From Strigamia acuminata (taxonomy: Eukaryota > Arthropoda > Chilopoda > Geophilomorpha > Linotaeniidae): a stretch of DNA of 64,000 nt. A program made the translations under genes and the position numbers. Below the pieces are notes generated by a model. That model saw nothing but the letters and a program-made list of their open reading frames with translations. It was not told the origin of the DNA and ran no database searches. Of this stretch, positions 33,843-44,726 are shown piece after piece; positions within the stretch are counted from its first letter, which is position 1; every line of letters starts with the position of its first letter. The DNA lies in NCBI GenBank assembly GCA_949358305.1, contig OX442323.1, forward strand, positions 992,001 to 1,056,000, given 5' to 3'.

Positions 33843-36589
33843 ATGGCTGAATCTGACAAATCAACCACGCATCATTTCTCCATTGCACGACTTAATTCGG
33901 ACAATTACGAATCGTGGTCGAGGAATATCCAGTTTTTATTACTGGAGAAAGGCGTGGACCAGTTTATTGACGAAAAACCTCCCGTGAAGGATGATACGTG
34001 GGATCAGACCAGGAAACAACTTCACGATGACCGCTCCAAACGCGCCAAAGCATTGCTTGGCCTATTTGTTGAGCCACAGTATCAGGACATCGTTCTCGCT
34101 GCGGACACCGCTCGCGACGCCTGGGTGGCATTGAAAGCCACATTTCAACCGACTTCTCTTGCCCGAATTGCGAAACTTCGCCGTGATTTCCTCATGATGC
34201 GATTACTTCCAAATGAAGATATGTCAGTCTTCGTAAGCCGCGTGACCAAAGCCCGTACGGTTTTGGTTGAATTGGATGTCAAATTTTCGGATTCGGATGT
34301 CGCTTATCAACTTCTGGATTTTTTACCGGATTCGTACGAAGCGACAGTACAGACCATTTATCATTGGTCTAAGGCAGATTTCACCTTAAAGGCAGTCACC
34401 GACCATCTTCTCTCGGAATTTAATCGTTTAAAGATGAAGAATGCGGATTCGGGATCATCGACTAGTTTGCAGTCTACTAGTTCGACTTCGGGTACGCCGA
34501 ATAAGCCTTTTCGGCCGTTATCGCAAATTCAGTGTTTCAATTGCAAGGAAATGGGACACTACGCGAACAAGTGCCCCAAACCCCGTGTCCAAGGCGCTGC
34601 CTCTTCCGCTCCATCCGCCAATCGTGGTCGACGCTCGAATTCGCGCAACCGCAAGCGTGGACGCGGTGGTGGTGCTTCGCAGACGGCTACTGTTTCTTCG
34701 AATGTGGTGACCGGGATCAATTTCTTCGCGCGATCGGAATCGAATGTGTCTTCAGCTTCATCGAATGAGTGGCTCATCGATTCGGGTTCTTCCGACCATG
34801 TGTGTCCAGTGCGTGATCGTTTCACCAATTACAAGCCGGTCTCCAATTATTTCATCATTTTAGGTGAAGGTCGTTCTCGAGTGGATGGTATTGGAGATGT
34901 GGTGTTGCGTGTTGGCCGTGGCGGCGCTGGGGGGTCTAATTTTCCCGTGACTATGCATAATGTTTTGCATGCCCCTGCTTTCGCGCGTAATTTGGTGAGT
35001 TTGTCGAAGATCGACCGTGCCGGACTGCATTTGACAGCCGCGAATGGTATTATGTCCATTTATCACCCTAATGATAAAGCCAAACAATTTCTTTTGACGG
35101 CCAAACTGAAGGGTGATTTATATTCCCTTCAGAATATTTTGCCCGCGGATCTTACATCTGCGAAGCCTCCTGCGGCTACATTCGCCCCAGTTCCCAAACA
35201 GGTTCTTTCTGCGTCGACTTTGCAGTCACCTGTCCGGCATGTCACTTTTGCCGAGGAACTTGTTTCAACCTCTTCTCCCAAACCCCCGAAGGGAAAGTTG
35301 TCTGATTTGGAGCTTTGGCACCGGAGATTTGGGCATTTTAATGCCGACGGTATCCGTCACTTGGCGAAATCTCCGAATGCATCCGGAATAGAAATTTCTA
35401 CTTCCGCATTGCCAGCATGTGCTGTGTGTGCCCGCGCCAAATCCACCCGTGCTTCATTTCCAAGCATTAAGGAAGGTATTTCTTCCAAGAAGCCTTTAGA
35501 TTTGCTTCATATGGATGTTTGGGGTCATTCAAATACCACATCCATCGGTGGCGCTCGTTATTTGTTGACGATCGTAGACGACTTTTCCCGTTACTCCTTT
35601 GTTGTGCCCATGAAAACGAAGGGGGAAGTTTTCGAGGTTTTTAAGCTATTCCATGCTCGGATGGAGGTTTTATGGGGGGCTGGCTGCATTAAAGCAGTCA
35701 GGACTGATAATGGCATGGAATTTTGTTCCAAAAATTTCGAAAATTTCCTAGTCCAGCGCGGCATCAAAGCACAGCGCACGAATGTCTATACACCAGAGCA
35801 GAATGGCGTCGCGGAACGCCTTAACCGCACCTTACTTGAGGGCGTGCGTTCTTTCTTTTTGTCGACGTCTTTGCCTCGAGTGCTGTGGGCTGAGCTCGCG
35901 GTTACTATGATTTATTTGAAGAACCGCTTCCCACATAAGTCTCTGAACAATCTTGTCCCCTATTGTCTGTGGTATGGCAAGACTGTTCCACTCAAACACC
36001 TTAAGGTGATTGGGTCACGGTGTTTCGTGCACATCCCGAAGCAAGTCCGTGGTTCGAAATTCGAATCCCGAGCCTGGACTGGCGTCGTGGTTGGCTATGC
36101 CTTTCGCACGCGGGGTTATCGCGTGTGGTGCCCTAAGCGCAGAGAAGTTTTCGAGTCGAAACATATCCGTTTCGATGAGGAATGTATGTGGGGACATCCT
36201 CGTTTTTATGAGGGCACCGAAATCACCGATGAAGGTGCGATATCGGTGGAGCTCGAGCCGGATTTTGGTTCTGACCCAATTCCTCCTCCACTTCCTCCGC
36301 GTCCTCCTGTGGGTGGTCTTCCACCGCCTACAATTCCTCCTCCGCCTCCTCCTGGACTTCCACCTCCAGGACCTCCACCTCCTGGAATTCCACCTCCAGG
36401 TTCACCTATTGCTATGCAACCCCCATTGAGAGCACATCCTTTGCCTCCACCTCCTGTTCACTCGCCACTGCGTCAGCCTCCGCCTGCTTCTCCGGCTGTG
36501 GGGGGCAAGTGGACTCGTTCTGAGGTGATTCGGCAGTCTGGTGCATCTATGGGTCACACGGATGTGTATTTTTTCCCGCCAGATCATAC
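33843..36589 (+). pseudogene. copia-2 Gag, protease and integrase part (interrupted by copia-3)
   Basis: About 916 codons. Gag begins FSIARLNSDNYESWSRNI; knuckle CFNCKEMGHYANKC; protease DSGS in WLIDSGSSDHVC. The integrase zinc region has LWHRRFGHF and CAVCARAK, and the core has LLHMDVWG, VRTDNGMEF and NGVAERLNRTL. A polyproline segment (about residues 810-870) joins integrase to RT. The copia-3 LTR ends the frame at 36608; the phase continues correctly at 42473. Confidence 0.92.
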
Positions 36590-36897
36590 TGTTATAATGT
36601 TGCTGTGAATCCATATAAACAGCTAGTATATGCAGTGGTGTGGAAAAACATAGCAGGTGATAAAAGCACACATCATCACAGGTGAGAATCAAACATCAAG
36701 TGATTTTATTCAATGGTCATGTGACCTAATATGACAGGAGCCACCTGTTGGCAGCATACAGACACTGTATGTAAACAAAGAGTGCAAACGCTTGCGTTTG
36801 CTTAATATACACACATACACCGTGCGATTAAATAATACGATACATAGATATAGTTACATGTGCATAAATGGTCATTAGTGTACACAATATCTTAACA
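36590..36897 (-). repeat. copia-3 3' LTR (308 bp)
   Basis: Plus-strand ends tgttataatg and atcttaaca; same as 42160-42467. Confidence 0.94.
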
Positions 36898-36934
36898 ATC
36901 GGCCCCCCGTATTATTTATATACTTTGTTCCGTA

Positions 36935-39900
36935 TCAAGCACGCAGAAAGGTTAAATCAATTAGGAAACGATCGCAAAACTTTACTAGGTCAGCTTTGTC
37001 GACCGATTTTGTGAAAATATCCGCATAATTCGATTTCGTGTCCACGTGAACGATCTGAAGATTATCTCTTCTAACGAGCTCTCTGATGAAGTGGTAACGT
37101 ATATCGATGTGCTTCGTCTTACGATTTTCAACGCAGGATTTCGTAAAGTCTACCGTTGAAATGTTGTCGCACATGACAAAATGAGAGAATCTACTCGCCA
37201 ATATAGGAGAAATTTCGTGCAGGACACGAACAATCCAAATATAGTCCTTAACAGTCTCTGTAAGGGCTACGTACTCCGCCTCCATCGTTGATAGCGTCAC
37301 GTTCCGTTGCTTGAAGGTTCTCCAGTAAATGGGTGTGCTGCCCAAAGTAACTAGCGTTCCTCCAATGGAGATACGGTCGTCTCTGTTGTTCGCATAATCG
37401 GAATCGCTGTAACCGATTACTTCGATCCGATCATTCGGAAACAACATCAATCCGTGATTTTTGGTTGTTCTCAAGTAACTGAGCAAGTCCAGTAATGCCA
37501 CCCAGTGGCTCCATCCAGGATTGGATTGGAATTGACTTAAGATGTTAACCGCATAAGTCATATCCGGTCTTGTTCTCGATGCGATGAACGCCAAGCATCC
37601 AAGTAAACTTCGATACGGAATTCCTTCCATGACTTTGAATTCATTAATAGTGTCTGGACAACCTTGTTTCGTGAGTACAGTTGCTTTAGTCATCGGTTGA
37701 GATCGAATTTTCACATGTTCCATGTAGTTGTTAAACTTCAACAATACTTTATTTACGTATGACCTTTGATGCAGTACTAATTGTTGATTATACGAATGGA
37801 ATTCGACCCCTAGCAACTTCTTTGTTTGTCCGAGTATCACTAAGTCGAATTGCGTTCCGATCATATTGAGTATTTTCATGGCATCTTCGTATCGTTTGCC
37901 AAAGACTACGATATCGTCAACGTAGACGATTAAATACGCAATATCACCGTATTTATAAACGCAATTGCACCAATTCACGTGTTCTAGTCCTAATTTCAAT
38001 AAAGTCTCCTCAAGTTCTATTCCCCATTCTCTTCCAGATTGGTGTAAGCCATAGATGGCTCGGAGGAGTCTGCAGACATAGTTCTCTTTGCCTTCAACGA
38101 TGAAACCCTTTGGTTGGTGCATGTAGACCGTTTTATGCAATTTTGCATAAAGGTATGCACACTTGACGTCAGCTTGAATGTACGACCATTTGAGCATACA
38201 GACGAGTAGCGTAAACATGAAACGCACGATTGAGAAGTCTACTACGGGTGAGAATGTCTCCTCATAGGATTCGCCGTAGACTTGGGAAAAACCCTGCGCG
38301 ACAAGTCTCGCCTTATAACGTGCAATTTCTCCCTCTTCGTTCTGTTTGGTCGTGTAAATCCATCTGCAACCCACTATCTTAGTGTTGGGCGGCGGTGGAA
38401 CAAGTTCCCAAACCTCGCGCTCATGCATGGTGTCGATCTCGTCGTTCATCGCTTGGCGCCATTCATCCTTTTCGGGTAAAGTCGCAATTTCCTCGTAACG
38501 TACGGGTACGTGGACTTCTAAGTGATTAGCTTCGAAGTTGATGTTCATATCATCAAAGTCCAGGTCAAGATTATCCGCCGTCGTATTCGATTCAGAGGGC
38601 TTCTTCTTTCTTTTGTCCTCAAACAAATGCTCAGGGACACGAAGGTTGTGGTCGGCACAGTAACGCTTTACGTCAGGTATTGAGCGTAGTTTGGGTTTGT
38701 CATAACCCTGGATTGTGTACTCAACATCCTTCTGTCCAGTTGGCCTGACTTTCTCCGTCTTCTTCCAAACTAATGCAGGAATAGTTGGAATTGGGTTCAA
38801 AATCGCTTGTCCGGGTTGTGGCAACTTCACTTCTGGTAAATTGTGTCGCAACTTCTCATCTGGCAGTCTAAATTTCAATTTAACTGGAGGCAATTCCAGT
38901 TGTCGATCCTCCTTCTTCTTAACTGGTGCTGGCGGGGGTAGCGGTGGTCTCACATCCTCGTCCGAATAATATTGGCGATCATTGTCATTGTCCATATTAT
39001 CGTCCAAACTATCGATGTAAGTCGTGTACTTTTCTGGTAAGCCCAGCACGCCTTCAACACCGCGCCTGCTCTCCACGAACTTCACGTCGCTGGTTTCGAT
39101 TACTTTGGAAAACTCCGGCAGCCATACTCGATATCCTTTCGTGATTCTCGAATATCCGAGCATAATGCCGTGCAGACTTTTGTTGTCGATTTTGCCATCT
39201 CGAATTCGTTTCTGCACAAAGCATAAACTCCCGAACTTTCTCAAATGTCTAAGTGATGGTTTACGCCCGTAGTACAATTCCATCGGCGTCTTGTCCGAAT
39301 TCAGCTTTGCAATCCTGTTTCTGAGATAATTGAAAGTCAGGATGGCTTCTCCCCAGAATCGATGTTCCAAGCCGGCATCGTACACAAGCGCTCGCATTCC
39401 ATTTGCTAATGTCTGGTTAAGTCTCTCGGAAACGCCATTCTGGACTGGAGTGTACGCGTTAGTCCTCTCGTGAGCGATTCCTAGTCCTTGGAGGTACTCT
39501 CCAAACTTGTTTGAGCAGAACTCCATGCCGTTGTCCGTACGAATTGCTAGAACCGATTTTCCAAGCAATCGCTCTATCCGTTTCACGTGTTTTTGGAAAA
39601 TGTCAAATACTTCGTCCTTCTTCTGCATTAAGTAGACTGTCGAATAACGAGAGAAGTCGTCTGTGATAGTTAAAAAGTATTTGTTCCCCGAGAGTGTTGG
39701 TGTGCTAAATGCTCCACACACATCCATGTGTAGCAATTGGAGTGGCTCTGTCGATCTAATTCCTGGCAACGATTTATGTGGAATCGCTTTCTTCTTGGCT
39801 AATGTGCAAACGTCGCATTGTGTAATTGGCACGTCCAAAATTGGCAACCCAATTACTGCCCCTCCTTTGCTCATTGCTTGGACGCTTGGAAAATAGATGT

Positions 39901-41389
39901 GTCCGAGCCGCTCATGCCAAAGTCTGGCTTCCTCAGGATTAGATGTGCTCTTCGTTGTGTTCTTTGTTAAATTGGTTGGTTCTCCTTTCTTCTGTTCGCC
40001 GACATTCGCCTTGCTATTCGCTTTTTGCCTCAACTTCTCGAAGTCTGGCTTCTGGTCGCTTAGTTTAATATAATATAACCGATCCTTCTTCACGGCTTCC
40101 ATCAGCTGTCTCCTCCACTGAGGATCGTATATCTTGACCAAACCCGAGCCAACGGCGACTTTGCATCGTGCTTCGTCGATGCACGGTCCCGACAATAAAT
40201 TTCGTCGCATGTCCGGCGCATAATAAACCTTTTTCAATGTGATCGGAATCGTTTCAGTTCCAACCAAACTCATCACACAGACGTCCCCGACGCCTTGAAT
40301 CTGAATTAAAGTCTTTTTATCCGCTTGACTTATTGTTCCTGTGGTTTCCTTGAAGTTGAAGAATTGATTCCTGTCTTTGCAGAAATGTCCAGTGGCCCCG
40401 GTGTCGTAGATCCAACAGTTGTTGGCTGCGCTGCACTGTAACATCTCTTCTTCGCTCAACTCGGTGAGAAAACCGACATCGAACATGTTTGTGTCCAATT
40501 CTTCCGCTGTATTTGTGTTCTGGCTGTTATTCGACGGTAATTGTGCTGTGCAATCCCTTGCCCAGTGCCCTGGTTGATTGCACCGGAAACACGGCCCCCG
40601 TGGTGATGATCCGGTCGCATTTCCTCGGAAATTCCGCGAATTTTTGCCGCCTCGATAATTCGATTTGCCGCCCCTTTGTCCGCCTCGGCTGTTTTGGCTG
40701 TTATTTCCTTGTTGTTGGGATTTGGACGAATTATCATTATCCTTTGTGTTTGTTCTCATGTTGAAAGCGTCCGTAATTGGCGCTTGGCCCGAATCTCTGC
40801 GTTGTTGCGCGAGTCTGCCCTCCTCGGCGACCAATTCCGCTTCAACCTTTTCCAGTGTGAAATCCTTATCGTCCCATCGGTAAATACTCTGCACAATTGA
40901 CTGGTATTCTTGTGGCAGGTATCGGATGAGCTGGAATGCCTGATATAAATTGTCCAAATCGTGTTTGACGTCGGCTAATCGCTTCGCCGCATTGCGTATC
41001 TTCGCCGCGAATACGCCGATCGTTTCCGTCGCTGGGTCGTACTTCAGATTGAAGAATTCGTCCAACAGACGTATTATTCTCGCCCTCGAGACCGGTTCGA
41101 AGTTTGTCTTTAGCGTGTCCCACGCTGTTTTCGCGTCCTCGGTCCCGCTGAGCAATTCGTGATATTGCTCCTCTATGGCGTAATAAATAAGGCTAAATGC
41201 TCGTCCCTTGCGTAGTTGGTAATCAGAACGATCTCGCCAAGATGCTCCCGGTGCCAGCGCTTCTTGTGTGCCGTCCGTGAATGCCCAGCATCCGTGATGC
41301 ATCAACAGCACTTTAATTTGCTGCTTCCACGTGTCGTAGTTCGTTCTATTCAAAAGTGTTATTTTTCGCTCGAGTTTTTCTGTCTCCAT
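36935..41389 (-). CDS. Copia-3 Gag-Pol polyprotein, intact
   Basis: 1484 aa from the ATG at 41389. An in-frame ATG at 41485 would add 32 residues without Gag features, so I prefer the inner start. Order: Gag (LLNRTNYDTWKQQIKVLL), knuckle CFRCNQPGHWARDC, protease DTGA in CWIYDTGATGHFC, integrase zinc region (LWHERLGHI, CDVCTLAKKK), integrase core (LLHMDVCG, IRTDNGMEF, NGVSERLNQTL), RT (GCRWIYTTK to YVDD near 1156-1159), and RNase H (YSDSDYANN, STMEAEYVAL, KTKHIDIRYHFI). No stop or frameshift is seen. Length and order are typical of copia, and the protein would process itself with its own protease. Confidence 0.96.
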   Translation of the reverse strand: METEKLERKITLLNRTNYDTWKQQIKVLLMHHGCWAFTDGTQEALAPGASWRDRSDYQLRKGRAFSLIYYAIEEQYHELLSGTEDAKTAWDTLKTNFEPVSRARIIRLLDEFFNLKYDPATETIGVFAAKIRNAAKRLADVKHDLDNLYQAFQLIRYLPQEYQSIVQSIYRWDDKDFTLEKVEAELVAEEGRLAQQRRDSGQAPITDAFNMRTNTKDNDNSSKSQQQGNNSQNSRGGQRGGKSNYRGGKNSRNFRGNATGSSPRGPCFRCNQPGHWARDCTAQLPSNNSQNTNTAEELDTNMFDVGFLTELSEEEMLQCSAANNCWIYDTGATGHFCKDRNQFFNFKETTGTISQADKKTLIQIQGVGDVCVMSLVGTETIPITLKKVYYAPDMRRNLLSGPCIDEARCKVAVGSGLVKIYDPQWRRQLMEAVKKDRLYYIKLSDQKPDFEKLRQKANSKANVGEQKKGEPTNLTKNTTKSTSNPEEARLWHERLGHIYFPSVQAMSKGGAVIGLPILDVPITQCDVCTLAKKKAIPHKSLPGIRSTEPLQLLHMDVCGAFSTPTLSGNKYFLTITDDFSRYSTVYLMQKKDEVFDIFQKHVKRIERLLGKSVLAIRTDNGMEFCSNKFGEYLQGLGIAHERTNAYTPVQNGVSERLNQTLANGMRALVYDAGLEHRFWGEAILTFNYLRNRIAKLNSDKTPMELYYGRKPSLRHLRKFGSLCFVQKRIRDGKIDNKSLHGIMLGYSRITKGYRVWLPEFSKVIETSDVKFVESRRGVEGVLGLPEKYTTYIDSLDDNMDNDNDRQYYSDEDVRPPLPPPAPVKKKEDRQLELPPVKLKFRLPDEKLRHNLPEVKLPQPGQAILNPIPTIPALVWKKTEKVRPTGQKDVEYTIQGYDKPKLRSIPDVKRYCADHNLRVPEHLFEDKRKKKPSESNTTADNLDLDFDDMNINFEANHLEVHVPVRYEEIATLPEKDEWRQAMNDEIDTMHEREVWELVPPPPNTKIVGCRWIYTTKQNEEGEIARYKARLVAQGFSQVYGESYEETFSPVVDFSIVRFMFTLLVCMLKWSYIQADVKCAYLYAKLHKTVYMHQPKGFIVEGKENYVCRLLRAIYGLHQSGREWGIELEETLLKLGLEHVNWCNCVYKYGDIAYLIVYVDDIVVFGKRYEDAMKILNMIGTQFDLVILGQTKKLLGVEFHSYNQQLVLHQRSYVNKVLLKFNNYMEHVKIRSQPMTKATVLTKQGCPDTINEFKVMEGIPYRSLLGCLAFIASRTRPDMTYAVNILSQFQSNPGWSHWVALLDLLSYLRTTKNHGLMLFPNDRIEVIGYSDSDYANNRDDRISIGGTLVTLGSTPIYWRTFKQRNVTLSTMEAEYVALTETVKDYIWIVRVLHEISPILASRFSHFVMCDNISTVDFTKSCVENRKTKHIDIRYHFIRELVRRDNLQIVHVDTKSNYADIFTKSVDKADLVKFCDRFLIDLTFLRA

Positions 41390-42141
41390 CGCGAATTGAG
41401 TGTCCTGGACTTGTGAAACACCGTATACACACACAGATTTCCTCAAAAACACTTTCAAAACTGTTACTTGTGAAAAATAGTGCAATTTTCACAAGGTTAA
41501 TGCGCTCTTAGTCTAAGTTAGTGTATCCTATTAACAACACTAAGCTAATAATAATATTCGACAATAATAACGAAATAATAGTTCATATATGTTGTTTTCC
41601 TGCTGTAGACTATCCCACCTGTTGTGTCTCGACAGCTTTGGATCACACTTCACGTGTGGTTGAGAAAAATCGTCGTATTGTTGATTTTTCCTCGTTCTTC
41701 CGTCTTTCGTCTCGAAAAATTCAGTTCCTTCGAGAATTTCCTCGTTTTTGGCAATTCCCGTTCGTTTATAGCTCGTTCACACTTCCCGTGTGGTTGTCGA
41801 GCGTCGTCGTCCTTGCGTATTTGTCGTCGAGTTGTTTTCTCGGCGAAAATTAACGCCACGTCGACGTTACGTATCGCGCCTCGCGATATTCGGAGAAATC
41901 GTCCGAAAAAGGCCAAAATAAACGTATTAAATAAATGTTCTATAATGTTCGAACCCGTTTAGTGTTCCTGCGTCGCTTGGTGATGCAGAATAACCCCGAA
42001 AATCGTGGATCCTTGGTCCAAACACAAGTTGTCAACTCTCACCATGGGCGCCGCCATGTTGGATTTGAGGGAAACGCCTTCTTTTTCACCTCAAAAACGA
42101 CTTGCACTGCTTTTAAACGATCTCCGCGTTTTTCCCACGTT
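41390..42141 (-). other. copia-3 leader
   Basis: About 750 bp between primer site and start codon with no plausible frame. Confidence 0.7.
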
Positions 42142-42147
42142 GTTTGT

Positions 42148-42158
42148 GGCCCATAACC
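42148..42158 (-). other. copia-3 primer-binding site (internal initiator-tRNA type)
   Basis: The minus strand reads ggttatgggcc next to the 5' LTR. This is complementary to the anticodon region of initiator Met-tRNA (ggcccataacc), the half-tRNA priming described for Drosophila copia, unlike copia-1 and copia-2. Confidence 0.8.
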
Positions 42159-42159
42159 T

Positions 42160-42467
42160 TGTTATAATGTTGCTGTGAATCCATATAAACAGCTAGTATA
42201 TGCAGTGGTGTGGAAAAACATAGCAGGTGATAAAAGCACACATCATCACAGGTGAGAATCAAACATCAAGTGATTTTATTCAATGGTCATGTGACCTAAT
42301 ATGACAGGAGCCACCTGTTGGCAGCATACAGACACTGTATGTAAACAAAGAGTGCAAACGCTTGCGTTTGCTTAATATACACACATACACCGTGCGATTA
42401 AATAATACGATACATAGATATAGTTACATGTGCATAAATGGTCATTAGTGTACACAATATCTTAACA
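42160..42467 (-). repeat. copia-3 5' LTR (308 bp)
   Basis: Same as 36590-36897; the outer side is the TSD catac. Confidence 0.94.
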
Positions 42468-42472
42468 CATAC

Positions 42473-44243
42473 CAGATTGCGGAGTCATGGCGACGTAGAG
42501 CGATATTGCGTCGATAATCGTTTGGCATACGATCGTGACTCTTTTGATTTTCGCACCCAAAATGTGCCAGTTCAAATGGTTGATCCCCCACCGGTAGATC
42601 CTAATGTTTCCCTTCCTCGAAGTCCCACTACTTCGGAAGAGGAAGCGTTTGCGGATTGCTATTCTACCGAACCACCACGGTACGCGCATTCCTTGTTTGC
42701 TCAGGTTCCTCGCACCTACAAGGAAGCTATTTCTAGCCCCGACCGTGTCCATTGGCAGAAAGCCATGGAGGAAGAGCTTGATCTCTTTCGTGAGCGAGGT
42801 GTTTACGAGGAAGTTGAAAAACCTCCTCCTGATGTAAACATTGTGGGGAATAAATGGGTCTACTACATCAAGCGTGATGCAGAAGGCATTGTGCGCCGTT
42901 TCAGGGCGATGTTAGTAGCTCAGGGTTTCAGCCAGAAGTACGGAGTTGACTATTCCGAGGTTTTCAGTCCCGTGGTCAATTACGTCTTGATACGCCTATT
43001 TTTCGTGCTTCTAGTGGTCGTTTTAGGCTGGCTAGACACACACCTTGATGTCAAGGGTGCCTATCTTTATGGCAACTTGGATGAAGCCATCTTCATGAGG
43101 ATTCCCAGGGGCTGGGAAACTCCTCAAAACACTGGGAAAGTGTGGCGGCTTCATAAGGCTCTTTACGGCCTTCATCAGAGCGGGCGACAATGGAATTTTC
43201 GTCTCGTCGAAGTCTTGTTGGAGATTAATTTTCACAAGCTTCTAGGTGTGAATGGCGTTTTCATTTCCGACACTTACGATGCCGTCATCCTGGTTTATGT
43301 CGATGACATGGTGTTATTCACCAAAGGACCCGGTCCTCGAGACCGAACTGTTAAAGCCCTTCGTGGATTTTTCACGATAACAGATCTTGGTCCGGTATCG
43401 AAGCTGTTAGGCGTCCAGTTTGATCGCGATGGTGGACATATTTCCATTCATCAACGCGATTACATTGATCGGATCGCGGAAGATTTCGGAATTTCCTCCG
43501 AGCGTCTGTGCAGGGTTCCGATCACCGTTGGCACAATGGTGAATTGCGCTAGAGAGGGAGAACGTGTGCTGAACGACGACGAGTTCCCTTACCGTTCTCT
43601 CATTGGGTCGCTTTTGTTTTTGGCTTCTCGCACGCGCCCCGATATCCTCTTTCCGGTGATTTTGTTGTCCCAGTACAACACGTGCTTCACCTCAAAGCAC
43701 GTGGCCCTTCTGCTTCAGGTTCTCCAGTATTTGAAGAACACGCGGAATTATTCGATTTCCCTTTCCGCGGTCACTGGAGACATCCTGTCAGGGTACTCCG
43801 ATGCTTCTTGGATCTCGGACCGAGATACAAGAAAGAGCTTCGGAGGGTACACGATTTCGATTTTCGGGGTTCCCATCTCCTGGGGCTGCTGTAAGCAGCG
43901 CTATTGCGCTTTAAGCATCATGGAAGCCGAGTTTTTGGCACTTCTCGATGGCGCGAAGGAGATCGTTTGGCTCCACGGCGCGATCGATCGGACCCGAATT
44001 TTCCGTTTGCCCACTCCGACGATGTTTTCTGATTCGTTGTCTACGATTTATTTTACGAGGAATGATATCGAAAATCGTCGGACCAAACATATCGATGTGC
44101 GCTATTTCTTTTTGCGGGATTGGCTTACCGAGGGCGTTTTTGTTTTACGAAAGATTTCTGGCGATTTAAATCCCGCCGACATTTTTACGAAGTTTTTCTC
44201 GCCCGCACGTTTGCAGTTTTTGTGCAAACATTTCTTTCGGTAA
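42473..44243 (+). pseudogene. copia-2 RT and RNase H part
   Basis: Continues the copia-2 ORF after copia-3. RT starts near NKWVYYIKRD, has YVDD in ILVYVDDMVLF, and RNase H has YSDASWISD, SIMEAEFLAL and RTKHIDVRYFFL. It ends in a natural stop at 44241-44243. An upstream ATG at 42438 lies in the copia-3 LTR and is not a real start. No damage other than the insertion is seen. Confidence 0.92.
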
Positions 44244-44416
44244 TTTCGATTATAGTTTTTCGGGATCCCGCTTATGTGCATTTGTCAATTGGTTGATTCT
44301 GATTTTTATCACTGCTTGTTATGTACCGCAACCAATTGACTATCGATATTGTTTTTGGGTTTTTGTGTTTCTTTTCGACTGAGATTTATTTATTATCTCG
44401 GAGAATGGGGGGCTCT
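44244..44416 (+). other. copia-2 3' noncoding tail and polypurine tract
   Basis: Short noncoding tail ending in gagaatggggggctct before the LTR. Confidence 0.75.
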
Positions 44417-44726
44417 TGTTGGGCTTTTTATTCCCCGAGATTGATTGTTTACTGTTTATTCTCAATGTTCATTTTGCTGTTTTGATATTTATCAGTTTGT
44501 AAATTAGTGAACATTGATTTCTGTATGGATCAAATGAGATCCCGTATTTGACATTGTTTTGTTTGTTAGATTTCGTTTATCGGGTTTTGTTTAACCCAAG
44601 TTTATGTATCGCCTTTTAAGTTTTTTTTTATCACTTGTAAATTTTTCCTTTACGTGTGCAAAGCTGCACTTGCAAATAAACGATGTTTATTTTGTTTTTC
44701 CCGCCTCATCTCTTCTAAAAACAACA
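44417..44726 (+). repeat. copia-2 3' LTR (310 bp)
   Basis: Matches 32215-32524; followed by the TSD aaggc at 44727-44731. Confidence 0.94.

Larger units (their letters stand above)
36590..42467 (-). mobile_element. Copia-3 (innermost element), intact, minus strand
   Basis: 308-bp LTRs at 36590-36897 and 42160-42467 that I read as identical. TSD catac at 36585-36589 and 42468-42472. On the minus strand the primer site follows the right LTR, one long ORF fills the interior, and a polypurine tract (acggggggccgat) precedes the left LTR. It is the youngest layer and has everything needed for an autonomous copy. Confidence 0.96.
32215..44726 (+). mobile_element. Copia-2 (middle element), inserted in copia-1
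   Basis: 310-bp LTRs at 32215-32524 and 44417-44726 that I read as identical. TSD aaggc at 32210-32214 and 44727-44731 lies in the copia-1 ORF. The primer site starts at 32525; a polypurine-like gagaatggggggctct precedes the 3' LTR. The ORF at 33843-36589 resumes at 42473-44243 around copia-3. Identical LTRs mean recent insertion. Confidence 0.95.

Noticed and set aside
44604-44726. ATG at 44604 as the start of copia-1 pol
   Set aside because: It lies in the copia-2 LTR. The copia-1 reading frame simply enters from the target duplication at 44727.
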